Source: Flavobacterium sp. (GTDB taxonomy: Bacteria > Bacteroidota > Bacteroidia > Flavobacteriales > Flavobacteriaceae). Taken from it: a stretch of 64,000 bases of DNA. The position numbers and the translations under genes were made by a program. The stretch covers positions 186,001-250,000 of the forward strand of contig JAQSDU010000020.1 of the NCBI GenBank assembly GCA_029946065.1. The letters run 5' to 3'. Positions 28,520 through 36,682 of this stretch are shown piece after piece; position 1 is the stretch's first letter; every line of letters starts with the position of its first letter. Under the pieces are notes generated by a model. The model was not told the origin of the DNA, made no database searches, and saw only the letters and a list, made by a program, of their open reading frames with translations.

Positions 28520-29263
28520 GTGAATATCAGGCAATATTTAGATTCGACTTATCTCAAGACAGCATCGCAGGCTGGACTTACTGAAACTGAAAATAAAACT
28601 ATCGTCAGATGGTTTATAAAAGAAGCCATCGACGAACATTTCAAGCTGATTATGATCCGTCCTGATCAAGTTACGGTGGCAAAGGAAATGATAGTCGAAG
28701 CCAATTCCAAATTGCAAATAGGAACAGTAATCGACTTTCCCGAAGGAAAATCCTCTTTGGAATTCAAGTTGAAGGAAGCCGAAAAAGCCATAGCAGACGG
28801 TGCCGACGATTTGGATTTTGTATGTAATTATGAAGCTTTTAAAGCAGGGAACACCAATTTGGTCAAAAATGAAATATTGGAATGCACACAACTCGGACTC
28901 GCAAATCACAAAGTTGTAAAATGGATTATTGAAGTTGCAGCACTCAATAACAATGAAATTGTAAGGTTGTCTGCATTGATCAAAAACATTGTGATTTCTA
29001 ATTTTAAAGAAGAAAACTTCGCCTCGGTTTTCGTGAAATCATCAACCGGATTTTACAAAACAGAAAATAATCTGCCAAATGGTGCTACAATTCCAACGAT
29101 TATCATGATGATCGAAAATGCAGCGCCGCTCCCGGTTAAAGCTGCCGGCGGTGTGCGTACGTATGAAGAAGCCGTCGAAATGATCCGCCTCGGTGTAAAA
29201 AGAATCGGAACTTCCGCCGCGAAAACCATCGCCAACGGACAAGTCGCCGATACCCAATATTAA
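28520..29263 (+). CDS. deoC: Deoxyribose-phosphate aldolase
   Basis: Class I aldolase that cleaves 2-deoxyribose-5-phosphate to glyceraldehyde-3-phosphate and acetaldehyde in deoxynucleoside breakdown. The Schiff-base lysine is Lys173 in VFVKSSTGF, and a second conserved lysine is in VKAAGGVRTYEEA. LDSTYLKT at the N-terminus is the family start. The start codon is GTG at 28520. The 247-residue length is normal. remB follows after 18 bases. Confidence 0.95.
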   Translation: MNIRQYLDSTYLKTASQAGLTETENKTIVRWFIKEAIDEHFKLIMIRPDQVTVAKEMIVEANSKLQIGTVIDFPEGKSSLEFKLKEAEKAIADGADDLDFVCNYEAFKAGNTNLVKNEILECTQLGLANHKVVKWIIEVAALNNNEIVRLSALIKNIVISNFKEENFASVFVKSSTGFYKTENNLPNGATIPTIIMMIENAAPLPVKAAGGVRTYEEAVEMIRLGVKRIGTSAAKTIANGQVADTQY

Positions 29264-29281
29264 TAAAATCAAATTTTTGTA

Positions 29282-31384
29282 ATGAACAAAAAGCTATATA
29301 TCTTATTTTTTACTTTTGCGAGTTTAATTGCTACAGCGCAGGTTTCCAACAAAAGTTCTGAACGGTTTCCCGTTTTTCCAAGCTGCGAGAAGCTCGACGG
29401 AGCAGCATTAGAAAAATGTTTCTACACCCAATTACAGGATTTTACGTTCAATAATTTCAAAGTTCCTGATAACCTTACACAAAACAATTACAAAGGAAGT
29501 GTCAAAGTGCTTTTTGAAGTCGATACCACCGGAACTTTTAAAGTGCTTTACACCGATGCGATTTATCCGGAATTGATTACCGAAACCAAAAGAATTTTCG
29601 GGATGTTACCAAAAATAAAGCCATCAACCTATAACGGAAAGCCGGTTTATTTGAAATATACATTTAAAATTGCCATTCCGCTGCAAAATGAAACAATAGC
29701 AATTGCCGATCAAACTGCAAAAGTGGAAGCGCAAAAGCTAAAAGAGAAACAACTGACCGAATTGGACAGTATGGTTTATAAAAAATTTGACAACCCAATT
29801 TATAAAAGTCAATTGAATATTCCATTTTCGCATAGTTTTTACGCGCAATTCGATAGCAAGATGAACCAAGTAGGAAGCAACAACCACACGGCTTCCAAAC
29901 CATTGACGTATTCAGAAGTTGATAAATATTATGACCTTGCCGGAGCAAACCAAAAGCTGATGAAAAATAAAACCGGCTGGTGGAGCAAAAAAATATTGGA
30001 CGAAAATTTAGTGCAATTCCAAGGCGAAGGGTATTGGTTAACTTTAAATCCGATTCTCGATGTCAGAATGGGAAAAAACACGTCGAGTGATTATGGTTCC
30101 ACCTACCAAAACACTCGCGGATTGAATGTTCAGGGCGGTCTGGGGAAAGATTTGGTATTCACTTCCACGATTTTTGAAAGTCAGGGTCGTTTTGCGGATT
30201 ATTACAACGCTTACGCAGAATCTATAGCGCCAGACGGCGGCGATCCTGCGATTATTCCCGGTATCGGAATTGCAAAAAGATTCAAGACTGATGGTTATGA
30301 TTTTCCTTCTGCAGATGCGAATATCACTTATACGCCAAGTAAGTCGCTTAACCTACAGTTGGGTTACGGTCGGAATTTTATAGGAGACGGCTATCGTTCG
30401 CTTTTGCTAGGCGATGGGGCTAGTCCTTATCCGTACATAAAAATCAACACTACTTTCTGGAAAATAAAATACACGAATACTTATATGTGGCTCAAAGATG
30501 TGCGGCCGGGTGTGACAGAAGATCGTACTTATGCCACCAAATTTATGGCAAACCATTATTTGAGTTGGAATGTAAATAACCGTCTCAATGTTGGTTTTTT
30601 TGAATCGGTAATTTGGACAAATTCCAATGGTCGTGGTTTTGATATGAATTTTGTAAACCCAATTATTTTTTACAGAACGGTTGAATTCGCTTCTTCTGCA
30701 AGATCAGGAAATGCGGTTTTGGGATTGACTTCAAAATACAAGTGGAGCAATAAGATTAATTTTTACGGACAATTTCTTTTAGATGAATTTTCGTTAGGCG
30801 AAATCAAAAAGCAGAACCAAAGCTGGAAAAACAAATACGGATACCAAATCGGTGCCAAATATTTCAATGCTTTTAATATTGACAATTTGTTGCTGCAACT
30901 GGAATACAATCATGTGCGCCCGTATGTATATTCGCATAGCGATCCAATTACGAATTATGGGCACAACAACCAAAGCATGGGGCATCCGTGGGGTGGAAAT
31001 TTTAAAGAATTGGTTGCGATTGCGCGTTATCATAAAGGCAGGTATTTTGCCGATGCAAAGCTGACAATAGGTATTCGCGGCCTTGATTTTGATACGGCTG
31101 AGGATAGTTTTAACTATGGCGGAAACATTTACAAAAATTATAATGAAGGTCGTCCGTATGATAGTGGTGTGGCCATTGGACAAGGCAATAAAACCAATAT
31201 TTTTATCGCCGATCTGCAAGCGGGTTATCTCGTCAATCCGACAACCAACCTGAAATTATTCGGTAATTTGATTTATAGGAATTTTAGCCCGGAAACCAAT
31301 ACAGCGACTGTTTTCAAGCAAAGTACCACTTGGTTTTCTGTCGGAATAAGAACGGATATTTTTAATTTCTATTTTGATTACTAG
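29282..31384 (+). CDS. remB: RemB-like gliding-associated outer-membrane protein
   Basis: 700-residue outer-membrane protein that matches the position of remB a few genes after sprA in F. johnsoniae. It has a signal peptide (ends near residue 20, TAQ), then a TonB-C-terminus-like domain (about residues 25-140: FPSCEKLDGAALEKCFY, GSVKVLFEVDTTGTF), a linker, and a Wzi/capsule-assembly-like beta barrel to the C-terminus, ending in an aromatic residue (FNFYFDY). In F. johnsoniae RemB affects gliding. The assignment rests on order, size and domain make-up, not on a search. Confidence 0.7.
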   Translation: MNKKLYILFFTFASLIATAQVSNKSSERFPVFPSCEKLDGAALEKCFYTQLQDFTFNNFKVPDNLTQNNYKGSVKVLFEVDTTGTFKVLYTDAIYPELITETKRIFGMLPKIKPSTYNGKPVYLKYTFKIAIPLQNETIAIADQTAKVEAQKLKEKQLTELDSMVYKKFDNPIYKSQLNIPFSHSFYAQFDSKMNQVGSNNHTASKPLTYSEVDKYYDLAGANQKLMKNKTGWWSKKILDENLVQFQGEGYWLTLNPILDVRMGKNTSSDYGSTYQNTRGLNVQGGLGKDLVFTSTIFESQGRFADYYNAYAESIAPDGGDPAIIPGIGIAKRFKTDGYDFPSADANITYTPSKSLNLQLGYGRNFIGDGYRSLLLGDGASPYPYIKINTTFWKIKYTNTYMWLKDVRPGVTEDRTYATKFMANHYLSWNVNNRLNVGFFESVIWTNSNGRGFDMNFVNPIIFYRTVEFASSARSGNAVLGLTSKYKWSNKINFYGQFLLDEFSLGEIKKQNQSWKNKYGYQIGAKYFNAFNIDNLLLQLEYNHVRPYVYSHSDPITNYGHNNQSMGHPWGGNFKELVAIARYHKGRYFADAKLTIGIRGLDFDTAEDSFNYGGNIYKNYNEGRPYDSGVAIGQGNKTNIFIADLQAGYLVNPTTNLKLFGNLIYRNFSPETNTATVFKQSTTWFSVGIRTDIFNFYFDY

Positions 31385-31402
31385 TAGTTGTTTTTCTTCA
31401 AA

Positions 31403-31430
31403 AAAATCTAAAATCTAAAATCTAAAATCT
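31403..31430 (+). repeat. AAAATCT heptamer tandem repeat
   Basis: Four perfect tandem copies of AAAATCT, followed by a decayed copy (GAAATG). It lies between remB and cyoE, upstream of the cyoE -7 box. The same unit occurs at 51751, 54161, 59069 and 63964. Confidence 0.9.
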
Positions 31431-31442
31431 GAAATGTTGTAG

Positions 31443-31450
31443 TATCTTTG
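31443..31450 (+). promoter_or_regulatory. -7 box upstream of cyoE
   Basis: TATCTTTG, matching TAnnTTTG, lies 17 bases before the cyoE ATG, directly downstream of the heptamer repeat. It probably drives the heme O synthase/oxidase subunit operon. Confidence 0.55.
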
Positions 31451-31467
31451 CGCCAGTTTTGAAATAA

Positions 31468-32382
31468 ATGAAAACAGCCTTGAACGCTACCCACAACACA
31501 TCTTCCATTAAAGCTATCTTCACTGATTTTAAAGAAATCACAAAAGCAGGATTAGCCGTTAGTGTCGTTTTTTCGTCTATTGCAGGTTTTATGCTTGGGG
31601 TTACAGATTTCAAATCTTTAGACTGGACAACTTTAATTATGCTGGCCGTTGGCGGTTATTGCATGGTTGGTGCGTCGAATGCTTTTAATCAAATTATAGA
31701 AAAAGACCTCGATTCACTGATGGATAGGACAAAAAACCGTCCGGTGCCGTCGGGAAGAATGTCTATAGCACAAGCGTTTATTGTTGCAGCGGTGTTGACG
31801 GTTTTTGGGTTAGTCATCCTGTACAATATTAATCCGAAAACGGCGATGTTCGGTGCGATTTCAATTTTCCTATACACCAGTGTTTATACGCCGCTAAAAA
31901 CGGTTACGCCTTTGTCTGTTTTTGTGGGCGCATTTCCGGGTGCGATTCCATTTATGTTGGGCTGGGTTGCCGCTACAGGCGAATTTGGCATCGAAGCGGG
32001 TACCTTATTCCTGATACAATTTTTCTGGCAATTTCCGCATTTTTGGTCCATCGGTTGGTTTTTGTATGACGATTATGAAAAAGCCGGTATTTTCATGTTG
32101 CCTTCCGGAAAGAAAAACACAACGACTGCCTTACAGACGATTTTATATACTGTTTGGATGATTGTTGCTTCGTTACTGCCGGCTTTGGGTTATACAGGAC
32201 AATTGTTCATTTCGCCGATTGCTGCGGTTTTGGTGTTTTTGTTAGGCTTGTGGATGCTGTTCTTTGCCGTAAAATTATACAAACTAAGAACCGCAAAAGC
32301 CGCTAAAACACTGATGCTAGTGAGTGTTTCCTACATCACGCTTTTACAATTGATTTATATATTTGATAAATTTATACGATAA
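31468..32382 (+). CDS. cyoE: Protoheme IX farnesyltransferase (heme O synthase)
   Basis: UbiA-superfamily membrane enzyme that adds a farnesyl group to heme B to make heme O, the precursor of heme A for the oxidase at 7.7-10.7 kb. The prenyl-diphosphate motif is readable as NAFNQIIEKDLDSLMDRTKNRP split over residues about 71-92, and a second DDYEKAGIF motif is near 200. About eight to nine hydrophobic helices, 304 residues. It leads the cluster of subunits III and IV, with only two bases to the next gene. Confidence 0.93.
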   Translation: MKTALNATHNTSSIKAIFTDFKEITKAGLAVSVVFSSIAGFMLGVTDFKSLDWTTLIMLAVGGYCMVGASNAFNQIIEKDLDSLMDRTKNRPVPSGRMSIAQAFIVAAVLTVFGLVILYNINPKTAMFGAISIFLYTSVYTPLKTVTPLSVFVGAFPGAIPFMLGWVAATGEFGIEAGTLFLIQFFWQFPHFWSIGWFLYDDYEKAGIFMLPSGKKNTTTALQTILYTVWMIVASLLPALGYTGQLFISPIAAVLVFLLGLWMLFFAVKLYKLRTAKAAKTLMLVSVSYITLLQLIYIFDKFIR

Positions 32383-32384
32383 TT

Positions 32385-32963
32385 ATGACAATGACATTCC
32401 AAGAACATAAGGAAAGAAATGCACGCTCCAAAAAATTGCTTTTGTGGTTTGCGATGATCAGCATGATAATGGTTTTTGCCGGATTGACAAGTGCTTATGT
32501 CGTTAGTAAATCGAGGGCCGATTGGAAAAGTTTCGAGATGCCGGTTTCGTTTATCATCAGTACAGTGCTGATTTTAATTAGCAGCCTTACTTTTCACATG
32601 GCAAAGATTGCAATCCAAAAAGACGATAAAAAAGCGACTTCTACTTATCTTTTGAGTACTTTAGTGCTCGGAATTTTGTTTGTTTATTTTCAGTTCAATG
32701 GTTTTCATGAATTGTATTTGAACAACCTATATCCTTCGGGCGATGCAAGCAGAATTACGGTTGCTTTTTTGTATGTGGTCGTGTTAACGCATTTGCTGCA
32801 CCTTGCGGGCGGATTAATTTCGCTTTTGGTCATAATTTATAATCATTTTAAACAAAAATACAATGCTTCACAAACCCTTGGAATAGAGCTAGGTGCGATG
32901 TTTTGGCACTTTCTTGATTTTTTATGGTTGTATTTGTTTTTGTTTTTATATTTCTTTAAATAA
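32385..32963 (+). CDS. Cytochrome c oxidase subunit III (short paralogue)
   Basis: Heme-copper oxidase subunit III family, 192 residues with five hydrophobic helices. Family cues are GLTSAYVVSKSRADW in the first half and LHLAGGLISLLVI plus FWHFLDFLWLYLF at the end. It starts two bases after cyoE. The next gene is a second, longer subunit III; which one joins the main oxidase is not evident. Confidence 0.9.
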   Translation: MTMTFQEHKERNARSKKLLLWFAMISMIMVFAGLTSAYVVSKSRADWKSFEMPVSFIISTVLILISSLTFHMAKIAIQKDDKKATSTYLLSTLVLGILFVYFQFNGFHELYLNNLYPSGDASRITVAFLYVVVLTHLLHLAGGLISLLVIIYNHFKQKYNASQTLGIELGAMFWHFLDFLWLYLFLFLYFFK

Positions 32964-32973
32964 GAAAAAAACG

Positions 32974-32981
32974 TAAATTTG
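32974..32981 (+). promoter_or_regulatory. -7 box upstream of the long subunit III gene
   Basis: TAAATTTG, matching TAnnTTTG, 23 bases before the ATG at 33005. It may give an internal promoter in the oxidase cluster; no clear -33 box. Confidence 0.4.
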
Positions 32982-33004
32982 GGAACTTTTAACGAATAAC
33001 TTTT

Positions 33005-34033
33005 ATGGAACCGACAGTTACTACTGCAAACACCGGACAAAAAACATGGGGCGGCGGCAACGAGCCACTTGGGGCAAGCTATGGCAAATTAATGATGTGG
33101 TTTTTCATCGTATCTGATGCCTTAACTTTCTCAGGATTTCTTGCTTCTTATGGTTTTTCCAGATTTAAATTTATTGAAACCTGGCCTTCAGCCGAAGAGG
33201 TTTTTACCCACTTTCCATTCATGCATGGCGTTCCGGCTCCGATGTATTACGTGGCATTGATGACGTTTATCTTAATTTTCTCGTCCGTAACAATGGTTTT
33301 GGCGGTAGATGCGGGGCATAAACTTCAGCAATCAAAAGTGGCCATTTATATGTTCCTGACCATCATTGGTGGTTTAATATTCGTAGGCTCACAAGCCTGG
33401 GAGTGGAGCAACTTCATCAAAGGTGAATATGGTGCTATCGAAACAAAAGGTGGAAGTATCTTGCAATTTGTAGACAACACCGGTAAAAGGGTTAAAATGG
33501 AAGATTTCGTTAAACAACTTCCAGAAGAAAGAGAACAACTGACCAGAAACAAAGGAAAATGGTTCATGAAAGAAGCGGCTTTGCCAACTTTTTCTGTGAA
33601 TGAAGTGCAAACTGCTTTCAAAGAACATCCGGAATTATTAGTAAGAACAGAAGTTATCTACGAAGATTCCAAAGAAAATAAAGCAGATAAAACGCTTCAG
33701 CCTGGATTAAACCACATCAAGCACAAAGAAATTCTAACAAGAGCCGAATCTGAACGAAGACTCGCTAGCGCACATTTAGTAGTTGAGGGGGCTAATTTGG
33801 AAAGAAACGAATACGGAAGTAAATTGTTCGCCGATTTCTTTTTCTTCATTACTGGTTTTCACGGTTTCCACGTATTTTCTGGGGTAATCATAAATATTAT
33901 TATTTTCTTCAATGTAATCTTAGGAACTTACGAGAAAAGAAGGAGCTATGAAATGGTAGAAAAAGTAGGTTTGTACTGGCACTTTGTGGATTTGGTATGG
34001 GTATTCGTATTTACGGTTTTCTATCTGGTTTAA
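33005..34033 (+). CDS. Cytochrome c oxidase subunit III (long, with soluble insert)
   Basis: Subunit III of the heme-copper oxidase. Hydrophobic helices begin at about residue 30 (LMMWFFIVSDALTFSGFLAS), and the family end GFHGFHVFSGVI then WHFVDLVWVFVFTVFYLV is clear. Between helices, about residues 140-260, lies a charged soluble insert rich in Lys and Glu, which raises the length to 342. The insert seems characteristic of this gene rather than the short paralogue upstream. Followed by subunit IV. Confidence 0.92.
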   Translation: MEPTVTTANTGQKTWGGGNEPLGASYGKLMMWFFIVSDALTFSGFLASYGFSRFKFIETWPSAEEVFTHFPFMHGVPAPMYYVALMTFILIFSSVTMVLAVDAGHKLQQSKVAIYMFLTIIGGLIFVGSQAWEWSNFIKGEYGAIETKGGSILQFVDNTGKRVKMEDFVKQLPEEREQLTRNKGKWFMKEAALPTFSVNEVQTAFKEHPELLVRTEVIYEDSKENKADKTLQPGLNHIKHKEILTRAESERRLASAHLVVEGANLERNEYGSKLFADFFFFITGFHGFHVFSGVIINIIIFFNVILGTYEKRRSYEMVEKVGLYWHFVDLVWVFVFTVFYLV

Positions 34034-34051
34034 TTTTTAAAAGTTATTATT

Positions 34052-34402
34052 ATGTCACACGAACATGTTTCTAATACAAAAAGAATTTGGAAAGTATTTT
34101 TCTTACTTTCAGGAATAACAATTATTGAGGTAATTTTCGGTATTATTAAACCGGAGGTAATGCACCTTAATTTCTTTTTAGGAATGAATTTATTGAATTG
34201 GTTTTTCTATATCCTTACAATTGTTAAAGCTTATTTTATCGTATGGGCATTTATGCACATGGAAGGCGAAAAAGCAAGCCTTCGTTGGGCGGTTGTTGCG
34301 CCTGTAATCTTTCTAGTGATTTATTTACTTTTCATACTTTTAGTAGAAGGCAATTATATATTCGAGGTTTTTAAAAATGCCACCATAAAATGGAATTTTT
34401 AA
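34052..34402 (+). CDS. Cytochrome c oxidase subunit IV (prokaryotic)
   Basis: 116-residue membrane protein with three hydrophobic helices and the family pattern IVKAYFIVWAFMHMEGEK near the middle, as in prokaryotic oxidase subunit IV. It lies 18 bases after subunit III and is followed by a terminator, so cyoE through this gene form one operon. Its role is assembly or stability of the oxidase. Confidence 0.9.
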   Translation: MSHEHVSNTKRIWKVFFLLSGITIIEVIFGIIKPEVMHLNFFLGMNLLNWFFYILTIVKAYFIVWAFMHMEGEKASLRWAVVAPVIFLVIYLLFILLVEGNYIFEVFKNATIKWNF

Positions 34403-34420
34403 CAGCATATTAATTCACAA

Positions 34421-34449
34421 AAAAGACGGTTTTACGACCGTCTTTTTTT
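34421..34449 (+). terminator. Intrinsic terminator after oxidase subunit IV
   Basis: Perfect 10-bp stem AAAAGACGGT (34421-34430) and ACCGTCTTTT (34437-34446), six-base loop, T run to 34449. A -7 box for the next gene overlaps its end. Confidence 0.93.
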
Positions 34450-34456
34450 ATTTTTG
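34449..34456 (+). promoter_or_regulatory. -7 box upstream of the Sco-like gene
   Basis: TATTTTTG matches TAnnTTTG, 25 bases before the ATG at 34482 and directly after the terminator. Confidence 0.5.
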
Positions 34457-34481
34457 TACTGGAATTATTTCCGATTTTAAA

Positions 34482-35126
34482 ATGAAAAAAAATATTGTTC
34501 TTTTCGTGCTTTTTGTGCTGCCAATTGTAGCCTATTTATTCTTTGCTTCGGGCATCAACAGTTTTACTAAATTGCCTACGGTTACACCAAAAATTCCTGA
34601 TTTCGGAGCGTGGAAATCCTTAAACGGAGAAAAAGTTTCTCTCAACAATAAAATCACGATTCTTGGTTTTTCCGGAACAGATATTGTCAAAAACCGCGGT
34701 AATTATTTCAATCTGAACGAAAAAATCTACCAACAATATCATACATTCAAAGATTTGCAGTTTGTGGTCATTTGTCCATTGGGAACAGAAGCCGATACTA
34801 AAAAAGTAATTGACGCATTGGATGTCTTTACCGATATTTCCGGATGGCATTTTATCTTTGCAAAACCCGAAGAAATTCAGTCTTACTACGACGCTTTAAA
34901 GCTCAAAGGAAAACTCAACACTGATCTGGGAACACCAAACGTTTACATCGTTGACAAAGACAGGAACCTGCGCGGTCGCAAAGACAAAAAAGAATACAAG
35001 GAAGGTTATAACACTTTTCATCCATCGGAACTTAGCAATGAAATGCTTGATGATTTCAAAGTAATTTTATACGAATACCGCGCAGCACTTAAAAAGAACC
35101 ACAACGCGTCAAAACGAGAAATTTAA
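34482..35126 (+). CDS. Membrane-anchored thioredoxin-fold protein without CxxxC, next to Sco
   Basis: 214-residue protein with an N-terminal membrane anchor (residues 7-25) and a periplasmic domain whose strand/helix pattern (SLNGEKVSLNNKITILGFSG, LQFVVICPLGTEADTKKVIDAL, TPNVYIVDKDRNLRGR) resembles the Sco/thioredoxin fold. The redox CxxxC of Sco is absent; the only cysteine in the domain is in VVICPLG. It lies 11 bases before the Sco gene and probably shares its operon. It may be a redox-silent partner in copper delivery; this is inference. Confidence 0.75.
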   Translation: MKKNIVLFVLFVLPIVAYLFFASGINSFTKLPTVTPKIPDFGAWKSLNGEKVSLNNKITILGFSGTDIVKNRGNYFNLNEKIYQQYHTFKDLQFVVICPLGTEADTKKVIDALDVFTDISGWHFIFAKPEEIQSYYDALKLKGKLNTDLGTPNVYIVDKDRNLRGRKDKKEYKEGYNTFHPSELSNEMLDDFKVILYEYRAALKKNHNASKREI

Positions 35127-35137
35127 TTTTTTGGCTA

Positions 35138-35815
35138 ATGAAAAATAAATCTTATATCGCTATTTCTTTCGTAATTCTGGTTTTTGGGATTTTAGTGGTT
35201 CCAAAAATTGTAGAAAGAATAAAAAACAATGACATCGTTCAGGGCGATCGTCTTAATGTAGTTACGAATAACAAATCTGCCGATGCGTTATATCTTATGG
35301 GTCCTGCGCCGAAATTTGAACTCACCGATCAAAATAACAAAATCGTCAACAACGAAACCTATAAAGGCAAAGTTTATGTTCTAGAGTTTTTCTTTGCTAC
35401 ATGCCCAACCATTTGTCCGCGAATGAATGCCAGCCTCAGAACGGTCGAAGATTTGTTCTACGGAAATAAAAATTTCGGCATCGCGTCCATTACCATTAAT
35501 CCTGAAAATGACACTCCGGAAGTCTTGAAAAAGCACGCAAAAGATTTAGGTGTAAAATCTGAAAACTGGCATTTCCTTACCGGAAAAAAGGAATATATTT
35601 ATGATCTTGCCAATAAAGGGTTCAATATTTATGCTGGAAAAAACGAAAAAATCGGTGGCGGATTTGAGCATTCCGGCTATTTTGCATTGATTGATAAAAA
35701 AGGCAATATCCGTTGTCGATTAAAAGAAGGCAATCCAATCATGTACTACGAAGGCACGGAGAAAAGCGGCGTGAATGACATAAAAGAAGATATTAAAATT
35801 TTACTCGAAGAATAA
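35138..35815 (+). CDS. SCO1/SenC family copper chaperone
   Basis: Membrane-anchored Sco protein that delivers copper to, or reduces, the CuA site of oxidase subunit II. N-terminal anchor at residues 5-25, then the thioredoxin-like domain with CPTIC (Cys89, Cys93) and the third copper ligand His178 in FEHSGYF. The 225-residue length is normal. It lies in a cluster with oxidase subunits III/IV and DUF420, and its stop overlaps the next start by one base. Confidence 0.93.
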   Translation: MKNKSYIAISFVILVFGILVVPKIVERIKNNDIVQGDRLNVVTNNKSADALYLMGPAPKFELTDQNNKIVNNETYKGKVYVLEFFFATCPTICPRMNASLRTVEDLFYGNKNFGIASITINPENDTPEVLKKHAKDLGVKSENWHFLTGKKEYIYDLANKGFNIYAGKNEKIGGGFEHSGYFALIDKKGNIRCRLKEGNPIMYYEGTEKSGVNDIKEDIKILLEE

Positions 35816-36354
35816 TGGAACAAACAGCAGCAGAAAAAAAATACAACGTTTGGATTGTTATTTTGTCAATTGTAATTCCGTTGGCAGTTGTGGCACTTTT
35901 TAGCATCAGACTCAAAGATTACGGCATTAATGTAACGCCATTAAAGTTTTTACCGCCTATTTACGCTACAATCAACGGCATTACTGCCATTTTGTTGGTT
36001 ACTGCCGTCAATGCCGTTAAAAACGGAAAACGCCAATTGCACGAACGGCTGATGAAAGTCGCCATTGGCTGTTCGCTTTTGTTTTTGCTAATGTACATCG
36101 CTTATCACATGACAACAGATGCAACGAAATTCGGCGGTGAAGGTGTCATCCGATATGTTTATTTTTTCATCTTGTTCACACATATTACTTTGTCGATTGC
36201 CGTAATTCCACTGGTTTTGATTTCGTATGTACGTGCTATAGGACAAAGTTTCGAGAGGCATAAAAAAATCGCAAGAATTACTTACCCAATTTGGTTGTAT
36301 GTTGCCGTTACGGGGGTTATAGTTTATTTTATGATTGCGCCTTATTATGTATAA
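35815..36354 (+). CDS. DUF420 family membrane protein
   Basis: 179-residue integral membrane protein of the DUF420 family, found with oxidase-assembly genes in many Bacteroidota. Five hydrophobic helices, with conserved HERLMKVAIGCSLLFLLMYIAYHMTT split over residues 72-98 and a second His cluster (FILFTHITLSIAVIPLVL). Its histidines suggest heme or copper binding, by family inference only. Overlaps Sco by one base and the next gene by eight. Confidence 0.92.
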   Translation: MEQTAAEKKYNVWIVILSIVIPLAVVALFSIRLKDYGINVTPLKFLPPIYATINGITAILLVTAVNAVKNGKRQLHERLMKVAIGCSLLFLLMYIAYHMTTDATKFGGEGVIRYVYFFILFTHITLSIAVIPLVLISYVRAIGQSFERHKKIARITYPIWLYVAVTGVIVYFMIAPYYV

Positions 36355-36646
36355 AGTAAAAAGACAGAAAGGCAGAAAGTTGGAATTTCAGAAAAGCGGA
36401 ATAAGGCTGAAGACGGCTATCTGCTATCTGCTAGTTGTCGGCTGCTATCTGCTGCCAGTCATTTCTCACGCCCAATGCGCTATGTGTCGCGCTGTTCTTG
36501 AAACCGAAGAAGGTACCCAAAAAGCTGAAGCCGTCAATGATGGAATTGTTTATCTAATGGTTTTTCCATATCTTTTGGTTGGAATTTTGGCAATTGTGAT
36601 CTATAGGGTTTACAACAAAAAGAAGAAAATTAATAATGCAAATTAA
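36347..36646 (+). CDS. Small membrane protein with CxxC after its signal peptide
   Basis: Short protein (99 residues from the ATG at 36347; a TTG at 36335 is possible) whose conserved part begins QCAMCRAVLETEEG and ends in one membrane helix (IVYLMVFPYLLVGILAIVIY). A similar CAMC protein seems to follow DUF420 in related flavobacteria, from memory. The N-terminal 48 residues are odd: a long basic leader and a hydrophobic core TAICYLLVVGCYLLPVIS encoded by repeat DNA (see the repeat entry). Function unknown; the CxxC at the mature N-terminus suggests metal or redox chemistry in oxidase assembly. Confidence 0.75.
   Translation: MYKVKRQKGRKLEFQKSGIRLKTAICYLLVVGCYLLPVISHAQCAMCRAVLETEEGTQKAEAVNDGIVYLMVFPYLLVGILAIVIYRVYNKKKKINNAN
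36359..36460 (+). repeat. Repeat-like block inside the signal peptide of the small membrane protein
   Basis: Near-copies of GACAGAAAG/GGCAGAAAG at about 36363-36379 and three copies of CTATCTG (about 36417-36449, separated by a CTAGTTGTCGG segment). The composition resembles the spacer repeats of this genome rather than coding DNA, but the frame is open and reads as a plausible signal peptide. Confidence 0.7.
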
Positions 36647-36682
36647 TAGTTAATAATGAGTTCACGAAAAGCTACATTATTA

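Noticed and set aside
36335..36346. TTG start at 36335 for the CAMC protein
   Set aside because: The ATG at 36347 overlaps the DUF420 stop in the usual coupled manner and keeps the leader shorter, so the ATG is preferred.
36647..36682. AT-rich AATAATG/CATTATT stem as a bidirectional terminator between the CAMC gene and DUF4403
   Set aside because: Only a weak AT stem with no GC content and a long loop; not enough to call.
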